Assembly: GCA_964397565.1 (NCBI GenBank)
Contig: CAYNJC010000040.1
Location: 1 to 38,545, forward strand
Direction: 5' to 3'
Origin: JAPLST01 sp964397565
Lineage (GTDB): Bacteria; Auribacterota; UBA3054; JAPLST01
Length of the DNA stretch: 38,545 nucleotides
Positions 33,073 to 38,545 of the stretch are shown one piece after another. A model generated the notes under the pieces. The model searched no databases. It was not told the origin of the DNA and saw nothing but the letters and a program-made list of their open reading frames with translations. The translations under genes were made by a program, and so were the position numbers. Every line of letters begins with the position of its first letter. Position 1 is the first letter of the stretch.

Positions 33073-35881
33073 CAAGAACAAAGAGCAGTTGAAAGCAGAA
33101 TTCGTGCTGGACGTTAGCACGATGAACAAGCAGCTTGACGCGGCCAGTCGTCAGCTCACGGCCGCAATGAAGCGCGCGACTGACAACATGGCGCGGGTCA
33201 TGGCCGGAAATACGGCTGCTTGGAGTGGCGCAGGAACCAAGATCGGCACGGCTATGGGTACAAGTGTATCGCACGCCGTCACGCGCGCGCTGGCAGGGCT
33301 GGGAGGCTCGATTACCGGCATTGTTGGACGCATAGGCCATCTTGCCACCGCACCGCTCAGGATGCTCAATACCCCGCTTGGCATGATTACGGGTGGCGTG
33401 GGGGCCTATGGCGTCGTCAAAGGCTTTGAAAAGGTGATCAACGCCGGCCGCGACCTGCAGTCCGAGCAGGTTCAGATTCAGAAAACAACGAATCTGACCG
33501 ATTCTGCGATCGCACACCTGACGCAGCGCCTGATCGAATTCAGCAATGCCACCGGATCGTCGCGCTCGGCGATGATGGGCCTGGCCGCCGACGCCGGCCG
33601 CCTCGGCGTGCGCTCGACTGAAGACCTTGAGAAATTCGCCACCACGTTCATCAAGGCAGCCACCGCCACCAACGTCGGCCCGGAAATGGCCGAGGAAGTC
33701 CTGCGGGTGATGAACAGCATCGGCGAGAGCGTTGGCAACGTTGACCGGCTCATGTCGGCCGTCAATGAACTGGGCAACAACCTGCCAACCAACGAGCGGC
33801 GCATTTTGGATTTCATGAGCACCATGCCCGGGCTGAACACGATCCTTGGCCTGAGCACGTCGCAACTGCTCGGCTTCGCAGCCGCGGCGTCCACGACGGC
33901 AAACGAGGCGGGGCTGGTCGGCACGGCCATGAACAATCTTGCCACGGCGATGCTGAAGGGCATTTCCGAGGGCGGGAAATCGCTCGCCATATTCTCCAAG
34001 ACCGCCGGCATGTCGAATGAGGAATGGACTGCTCTTGTCTCCCGCGACAAGAACGAGGCGCTGCTACGATTCATCGAAGGCATTAAGCGCACCCGCGACA
34101 CCGGCGGTGATCTGATCAGCATCTTCGTGGACATGGGCGGCGAGGGCGCTCGGCTTGTGCGCGTCATGATGTCCCTTTCGCAGATCACGGACAGCCTGCG
34201 CGTCAGCCAGGCGCGCGCGGCGGCCGAGCTACAGCAAAACACGTCCTTGACAGATGAGTTTGGCAGGCGATTGAACACCGTTGCAGCCCAGCAACAGCGC
34301 GTCACCTCGGCGTTGCGCAACTTCTTCGCCACGCTGAATGACAACAAGCTGAACACCGAGATATTTAAGACGCTGGCCGACACGTTGCAAAACCTGATCA
34401 CTGCGCACCAAGTAGAGCTTGCCGAGCGATTCAAAGGGGTTATGGAAAAGATCGCGCGTCTGGTCGTCGGGCTTCCGTTCGATTTTGAAATGGCGCGCCT
34501 GGCGCTCACCGGCCTTTTCACCGAGGAAGCCTACATGAAGGGCGTCCTGGGCAACTTGATTGCATGGGTCGGGGAGACCTTGTACGCAACGCTGATGCTG
34601 GTGATCAATGGCATCAGCGCGACCGCGCAGATCGCATTAGAGTATGCGATCAACCCGATCATCGAGCGCATCAACGGGAGCATAGCAAAGCTCCTGGCTT
34701 CGCAAGGCGCGACTGGGCCGGCGGCCCGGGCCGTAACGTCGGGCATGAAGCCCGGCGAGATCATGGCGGCGTTCGATGAAAGCATTGCGGGGACTTCCGA
34801 CAAATCCCTGAAGCGCCGGCTCGAACGGATCAGCGAAAACATAATGGATGACGCGGCACTGCGCCTACAATCCGAAGGCGTGGCCAAGGTTGGCAAGGAC
34901 TATTACAAGGGCATTGATAAAATGTCACGGCAGGAAATGTATGCCATGCTGAAGGAGTCCGATCTGGGTTGGAAAGTTCCCGGCGCAGACGGCGGTGAAG
35001 TGTTCAAGAAGCTGACTGACGCGCTGGCCGGCACGGGGCTATTCAACGGCCCGGCCTGGGGCGCCGAGTTCACCAACCGTTACGTCGGGAACGCCGCACG
35101 GATCGGCGAGCGCCCGGACGTGCAAGCGCAGCGCGCGGCTGAGAATCAAGCGCGGATCGCCGGCGTTACGGGCCAAACACTCAAAGAGCTTGGCGCCCAG
35201 GCCAAAGATGCCGCCGGCAAGCTGCGCAAACTGGCCGACGTACCCAGTGTGCCGGGTACTAAGACACAGGCGGGTATTGACGTGGCCAAGGCCAATAAGC
35301 AGGGCGTGCTGTCTGAATTCGACAAAAAGTATCGTGAGGAACGCACAAGCGTTGCGCCGCTGGTCAATGAGTTCAAAGAATGGTTCAAGAAGGCCAACCT
35401 GGCCGACGCCATGCACCCTATCCGCACGGCCATTACGACGCCCGTTGCGGCGCAGTTCAAGCCGGAAGAATGGGAGAAGCTCGATCGGGATCAACGCCGG
35501 GACGAAATCAACAAGTACTATTCAAAGAACCGCGTAGGCGGCGACGTTGCGGACATGATCGGCTTGCGTGGCGGCGCGCAACTATACCGGCGCGACGTGG
35601 TGAATGAGCAGCTGCGCAAGGCGCTTGCCTATGAGCAGCACGGCTATGTTGACAAGCGCGGGCAGATAATGAATCGCTTCATCATGAATGAATCCCTCAA
35701 ACCGGGCAGCGGCGGAAATGGCGCGCTGCCCGGATCAAGTCAGCAGCCAATCAAAGTGGAGATCACCCCGGAAATGAGCGAAGTCCGTTTCAACGAAAAC
35801 GGTGAGATGCGCGCCGTCATCAAATGGCGATATGAGGTTATGACTGCAACAACGGCCGCGGCAATGACGGGGGCGGTGTGA
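33065..35881 (+). CDS. Phage tail tape measure protein
   Basis: Product of 938 aa. N-terminal helices with many Ala/Gln (VLDVSTMNKQLDAASRQLTAA) precede the TP901-type core: QIQKTTNLTDSAIAHLTQRL, AADAGRLGVRSTEDLEKFA, LLGFAAAASTTANEAGLVGTAM and FVDMGGEGARLVRVMM. Hydrophobic segments lie about residues 500-550. In tailed phages this protein sets tail length and helps DNA injection. The start at 33065 overlaps the previous stop. No tail tube, chaperone, portal or capsid gene is seen nearby, which is unusual. Confidence 0.88.
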   Translation: MSDKNKEQLKAEFVLDVSTMNKQLDAASRQLTAAMKRATDNMARVMAGNTAAWSGAGTKIGTAMGTSVSHAVTRALAGLGGSITGIVGRIGHLATAPLRMLNTPLGMITGGVGAYGVVKGFEKVINAGRDLQSEQVQIQKTTNLTDSAIAHLTQRLIEFSNATGSSRSAMMGLAADAGRLGVRSTEDLEKFATTFIKAATATNVGPEMAEEVLRVMNSIGESVGNVDRLMSAVNELGNNLPTNERRILDFMSTMPGLNTILGLSTSQLLGFAAAASTTANEAGLVGTAMNNLATAMLKGISEGGKSLAIFSKTAGMSNEEWTALVSRDKNEALLRFIEGIKRTRDTGGDLISIFVDMGGEGARLVRVMMSLSQITDSLRVSQARAAAELQQNTSLTDEFGRRLNTVAAQQQRVTSALRNFFATLNDNKLNTEIFKTLADTLQNLITAHQVELAERFKGVMEKIARLVVGLPFDFEMARLALTGLFTEEAYMKGVLGNLIAWVGETLYATLMLVINGISATAQIALEYAINPIIERINGSIAKLLASQGATGPAARAVTSGMKPGEIMAAFDESIAGTSDKSLKRRLERISENIMDDAALRLQSEGVAKVGKDYYKGIDKMSRQEMYAMLKESDLGWKVPGADGGEVFKKLTDALAGTGLFNGPAWGAEFTNRYVGNAARIGERPDVQAQRAAENQARIAGVTGQTLKELGAQAKDAAGKLRKLADVPSVPGTKTQAGIDVAKANKQGVLSEFDKKYREERTSVAPLVNEFKEWFKKANLADAMHPIRTAITTPVAAQFKPEEWEKLDRDQRRDEINKYYSKNRVGGDVADMIGLRGGAQLYRRDVVNEQLRKALAYEQHGYVDKRGQIMNRFIMNESLKPGSGGNGALPGSSQQPIKVEITPEMSEVRFNENGEMRAVIKWRYEVMTATTAAAMTGAV

Positions 35882-36249
35882 TGAAACGCCACGACCGTAT
35901 CAAGCTGCAACCTGTCCGTGATCGCCGGCTGCTGCTGAATCTGGCGATCGGAGACATGGAGATCGCCGCGAACATACTGTCCGATGTTGTCATGCTGCTG
36001 TCGGCCGCCGCGCCGCGCAAGAACAACGTTACTGACCAACTGCTGCAAATGCACCGAACACTGCGCACATATTGCCGCGCAGGACGAAGTGCTCTAACCC
36101 CTACCACGACACACGATGAAACTCGCACTCGCACAAAGAACCATTCAGTCCAAGCTGTTTCAGGACTGGCGCGCGGCAACGCGCAAGGCAGTGGCCGATC
36201 TGAAAGACACCGCGCCTGCCGGCGACGTGTTGAAGTTCATGCTCACTGA
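35881..36249 (+). CDS. Small hypothetical protein, perhaps frameshifted near its end
   Basis: Starts at ATG 35881 within TGATG at the tape measure stop. The first 60 residues (KRHDRIKLQPVRDRRLLLNL, EIAANILSDVVMLLSAAAPR) look like a helical domain. The rest is Thr/Arg/His-rich, and its 134-nt overlap with the better-looking gene at 36116 suggests an artefact. A shift near 36070 would end it as AAQDEVL at 36099, well before the next gene. Confidence 0.45.
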   Translation: MKRHDRIKLQPVRDRRLLLNLAIGDMEIAANILSDVVMLLSAAAPRKNNVTDQLLQMHRTLRTYCRAGRSALTPTTTHDETRTRTKNHSVQAVSGLARGNAQGSGRSERHRACRRRVEVHAH

Positions 36250-36307
36250 AGTTGCCGCCATGCGCGCTGAGTATCCCCGCCCGGCCAAAGACACTGTGGC
36301 GCAATGA
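36116..36307 (+). CDS. Small hypothetical protein
   Basis: Product of 63 aa, helical and charged (LFQDWRAATRKAVADLKD). Its stop overlaps the next start by ATGA, so it belongs to the operon. Function unknown. Confidence 0.55.
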   Translation: MKLALAQRTIQSKLFQDWRAATRKAVADLKDTAPAGDVLKFMLTEVAAMRAEYPRPAKDTVAQ

Positions 36308-36678
36308 ACCTTGACGGAATCGCGCGCAGGATCAGAGCACTGCTGCCGCCGCCGGAAAGCTATGCCGTGATCGGCTACACCCACGACGCCGGCGCGCCCC
36401 GCGTGGTGTGTGGGACTGATCCGGGCAGCAAACTCCGCGGGGATGAATTGCAAGTGCTCACCGAGCGCGGCTTGCCCGAATGGGAGCCGTGCCCAGATAC
36501 ACGGCTGTTCATGACTGGGTGCCTGGTAGCGACGTTGCATAGGAAGCGCGCACGGCTTGCCGCCATGGACAAGTACCAGGGCGGGCTGCTGCGCGACGCC
36601 TGGCGCGACAATGCCGTGCTGCCGCGCTGCGATGCACCAGCGCAAGAAATGTTGCGTGCAATCGGGTACAAGCCATGA
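36304..36678 (+). CDS. Small hypothetical protein
   Basis: Product of 124 aa. A PPPESYAVIGYTHD segment and DTRLFMTGCLVATLHRKRARLAAMD helix are visible; no known family. ATGA overlaps join it to both neighbours. Confidence 0.6.
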   Translation: MNLDGIARRIRALLPPPESYAVIGYTHDAGAPRVVCGTDPGSKLRGDELQVLTERGLPEWEPCPDTRLFMTGCLVATLHRKRARLAAMDKYQGGLLRDAWRDNAVLPRCDAPAQEMLRAIGYKP

Positions 36679-36917
36679 GCACGCGCAAAACGAAGACCAT
36701 CAAGCTGGCCAACGCAAAGCAGGTGCTGGTGCAGTGCGAATCCCTGTTCACCCGTTACCACGCCGGCGAACTGCGCGATGACCAAGCCCGCGTGGCCGGC
36801 TACCTCCTGCAGATTGCCAGTGCGGTTATTCGCACATGCGCGCTCGAACAGCGCGTGCAAGAGTTGGAAAGCAAGCTGGCCAGCATCGAAAGCAAACAGC
36901 CGGTCAGTCGCGTTTGA
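36675..36917 (+). CDS. Small coiled-coil protein
   Basis: Product of 80 aa. Basic N-terminus (STRKTKTIK) and a heptad-patterned C-terminal helix (LEQRVQELESKLASIESK), so probably an oligomer. Last gene of the overlapping operon; function unknown. Confidence 0.6.
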   Translation: MSTRKTKTIKLANAKQVLVQCESLFTRYHAGELRDDQARVAGYLLQIASAVIRTCALEQRVQELESKLASIESKQPVSRV

Positions 36918-36940
36918 CAACGGCTCGCCGGCGCGCGCCG

Positions 36941-37021
36941 CATAGCCCCGCTGCCGCGATCTGACTGCCGGCAAGGGTAGGTAGCACCCCCGCCCGAAAA
37001 CGCGCCGCACGGGGGGCTATG
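36941..37021. repeat. Long-range inverted repeat CATAGCCCC / GGGGCTATG
   Basis: 9-bp arms at 36941-36949 and 37013-37021 enclose 63 nt that can form GGGT/ACCC and other small hairpins. A TTGACA lies upstream at 36914-36919, but with no good -10. Possibly another structured RNA or a DNA site. The whole 36918-37220 stretch has no gene. Confidence 0.5.
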
Positions 37022-37075
37022 TGAAGTCGCGTGGACGTCAGCGCGATTGATTCGGGACTGATCCTCAAACATGTT

Positions 37076-37116
37076 GCGTGCCAAGCGCTGCCTTAGCAGG
37101 GCAGCGTGCGGCATGC
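37076..37116. repeat. Two-part hairpin
   Basis: GCGTGCC/GGCATGC (outer, one G-U) and CGCTGCC/GGCAGCG (inner) with a 3x3 internal loop and 7-nt loop. Not followed by a U-tract, so not a simple terminator. Confidence 0.6.
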
Positions 37117-37220
37117 CAAGAAGGCCAGCACGTGGGCGTCTGCGCTAACCTGCATGTCAACAAAGTGTCAAGTAAAACCGGCCCGGCGCCGGCGCTATGG
37201 CCCGCGCGAATTCTGCCCTA

Positions 37221-37249
37221 TTGACAAACGCCGGCGAATGTTGTATGCT
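37221..37249 (+). promoter_or_regulatory. Strong sigma-70 promoter of leader RNA copy 2
   Basis: TTGACA, 17-nt spacer containing CGCCGGCG, TATGCT. Predicted +1 is G37256, the first base of arm A. It closely resembles the promoter at 28292-28320. Confidence 0.8.
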
Positions 37250-37255
37250 GTTCAT

Positions 37256-37374
37256 GTCTAAACACTGCCGAGTCAAAAGACTCAGCACATTTACCGCGCG
37301 CACAGTGCGCCCGCTCAGCGATGACGGGCAACTCCACCTCGGTGGTGTTTAGACACACTGTGCGCGCTCTTTTT
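37256..37374 (+). ncRNA. Pseudoknot leader RNA / attenuator, copy 2
   Basis: Parts: A GTCTAAACAC (37256-37265, extendable by UGCC with two wobbles), hairpin GAGTC-aaaa-GACTC (37270-37283), B GCGCGCACAGTG (37296-37307), hairpin GCCCG/CGGGC with an 11-nt loop (37309-37329), A' GTGTTTAGAC (37345-37354), one A, B' CACTGTGCGCGC (37356-37367), then TCTTTTT. A/A' is 10 bp and B/B' 12 bp, again 22 bp in all. The ATG of the next gene follows with AGGAG between. The terminator hairpin is mutually dependent on the pseudoknot, which suggests attenuation. Confidence 0.78.
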
Positions 37375-37387
37375 CTAGGAGCACAGC

Positions 37388-37972
37388 ATGAACGCCACGT
37401 CCATGATCACCAAGTCACCCGACCGGGTGGCAGCAGACTACATTCAGCCCCTTGCGCGATTGGCCATGAGCGCCATGTGGCACGAGGCACATGTGCCGCC
37501 GGCGCAAACATTGCGCCTCATGATGACCACCTTGATTAAGTACACCGCATTCGTCTGTCATGAGCAGAATGTGCGCAATCCGCTGACTGACCAGCACAAG
37601 CCTACCAAGCGTCAAGCGGCCACGATGCTTAATCACTTCCGCGCAGACGCAAAGGACATGCGGCCTGGCGGAACATGGCCGCGATGCTGCGATGCTGAAG
37701 ACCATGCCAGGTACGAAGAAATCATGAATCAGTACGGCGCCGCGTTCAATGGATTGTACTGCTATGCCATTTACTCCATGTGCCTATCTGCGCTCGCGGC
37801 GTCTTCCTCGGTTGATTCAGACATGATCGACATTGTGGCCGGCTGGTTCGCTGATGCCATTGTGCGCGCCGCCGAGCAATGCCGTGACGCCGGCGTGCCG
37901 GGCGCGGCAGACATATTCGCAGACAGTGACATGATGACCGCCGTTGATGCACTGATGCACAGCGAAGATTAA
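37388..37972 (+). CDS. Hypothetical protein controlled by leader RNA copy 2
   Basis: Product of 194 aa, mostly helical, with Met- and Cys-containing segments (KYTAFVCHEQNV, WPRCCDAEDHARYEEIM, LYCYAIYSMCLSALAA). No signal peptide or recognised domain. A strong Shine-Dalgarno AGGAG lies 6 nt before the ATG, just after the leader terminator, so read-through or release of the leader should decide its expression. Confidence 0.65.
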   Translation: MNATSMITKSPDRVAADYIQPLARLAMSAMWHEAHVPPAQTLRLMMTTLIKYTAFVCHEQNVRNPLTDQHKPTKRQAATMLNHFRADAKDMRPGGTWPRCCDAEDHARYEEIMNQYGAAFNGLYCYAIYSMCLSALAASSSVDSDMIDIVAGWFADAIVRAAEQCRDAGVPGAADIFADSDMMTAVDALMHSED

Positions 37973-37996
37973 CAGCTTCACCCCACAGGATCAGCC

Positions 37997-38308
37997 ATGA
38001 ATAAATCTCGCAAGAGCAGCACCCTCACGCCCGCGCAGTTGCACAAGGAACACTTTGAGCGCAATCAGGATGCACAACTTCCGATCCGGAGCGCCGTTGT
38101 CACGCCCGTGTTCTTTCGGCTTGCAGACGAAATGGCCAAGGAGGGCGGCCTAACCGATGCTGAACATCGCTACATGTTCAGCTTTCTCTATGAAGCTGGC
38201 CTGTCTACTGCGGGATGCTGGGACTTCTGCACCCCGCGATTCAAGGATTCAACGCCCGACTACCGGCGAACCATAGACATTCCGCCATTGCCGTACACAG
38301 AAGCCTAA
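37997..38308 (+). CDS. Hypothetical protein
   Basis: Product of 103 aa with AGGA 6 nt before the ATG. Soluble, with a SAVVTPVFFRLADEMAKEGGLTD helix and no known motif. It follows the previous gene by 24 nt, so probably the same transcript. Confidence 0.6.
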   Translation: MNKSRKSSTLTPAQLHKEHFERNQDAQLPIRSAVVTPVFFRLADEMAKEGGLTDAEHRYMFSFLYEAGLSTAGCWDFCTPRFKDSTPDYRRTIDIPPLPYTEA

Positions 38309-38361
38309 TCAAACTCGGCATTCACCATCTATCACAACTATAACCCATAGGTGCAACTCAC

Positions 38362-38545
38362 ATGAACGTGCTGCTGGATTATATGGAGACAATTGGCTTG
38401 CCCGAACGCCCGGCGGAGACGGTGCGCTGGCTGCGCAACGCGCCGGTGACGCCAGGCGAATGGCTGGCGCTGGTGAAGCGGCAGGCCAAGGAAATGACGC
38501 TGCGGGAAGTGTCGTGCAGCCTGGATGTTGGCTTGTCGCGCATAC
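38362..38545 (+). CDS. Partial gene running off the window end
   Basis: An open frame from ATG 38362, with AGGTG 9 nt upstream, has no stop before the window end. It begins MNVLLDYMETIGLPERPAE, and LVKRQAKEMTLREVSCSLDV near the end resembles a helix-turn-helix, so it may be a regulator. 3' end not seen. Confidence 0.5.
   Translation, partial: MNVLLDYMETIGLPERPAETVRWLRNAPVTPGEWLALVKRQAKEMTLREVSCSLDVGLSRI

Overview
The window is a GC-rich metagenomic scaffold; a 100-N gap at 23070-23169 marks a scaffold join. It looks like a Gram-negative bacterium of the PVC superphylum, perhaps near Kiritimatiellota, Lentisphaerota or Verrucomicrobiota. The reasons are LPS and outer-membrane genes (kdsB, an LptE-like and a BamD-like protein), a B12-dependent ribonucleotide reductase, a DUF1080 protein, a URO-D-family protein, and many short tandem and palindromic repeats between genes. 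The phylum is an inference from gene content, not proven.

Bases 1-13970 carry a URO-D-family gene and then a long run of minus-strand genes. In transcription order these are tRNA-Arg(CCU), a PHP-domain phosphoesterase, two TPR envelope proteins, an LptE-like lipoprotein, ribosomal protein bL28, a HAD hydrolase, kdsB, a large TPR/transglutaminase-like exported protein and a carboxypeptidase-regulatory-like lipoprotein. Most serve the cell envelope. Bases 13970-20360 hold a MITE-like element, a small secreted protein, nrdJ, a divergent chorismate synthase paralogue that has lost its GESHG motif, and a hicAB toxin-antitoxin unit with a coupled two-helix membrane peptide. Bases 20365-27496 hold a shikimate kinase-chorismate synthase fusion, the DUF1080 protein, and a P-type H+-ATPase coupled to a SulP anion transporter.

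From about 28000 to the window end lies an integrated phage-like element whose right end is not seen. It has a tyrosine integrase that appears to carry a PDZ-like domain inserted in its arm-binding region, two tandem excisionase-like HTH proteins, and a RepA/DnaB-like helicase followed by TGCAACA iteron-like repeats and a perfect 19-bp palindrome. A long tail tape measure protein and several small unknown proteins follow, many joined by 4-nt ATGA overlaps. No capsid, portal, terminase or other recognisable tail gene is visible.

The most striking signal is a pair of homologous leader RNAs in this element, at 28327-28436 (before the integrase) and 37256-37374 (before an unknown gene). Each follows a TTGACA-17-TATGNT promoter. 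Each starts at the predicted +1 with arm A, then has a small hairpin, arm B, a 5-bp hairpin with an 11-nt loop, arm A', a single A, arm B', and a U-tract. The A-B-A'-B' order is a pseudoknot whose second stem is also an intrinsic terminator. Total pairing is 22 bp in both copies although the arm sequences differ, including at least one compensatory G-C to U-A change. I do not recognise this RNA. It is a candidate undescribed cis-regulatory or small RNA family.
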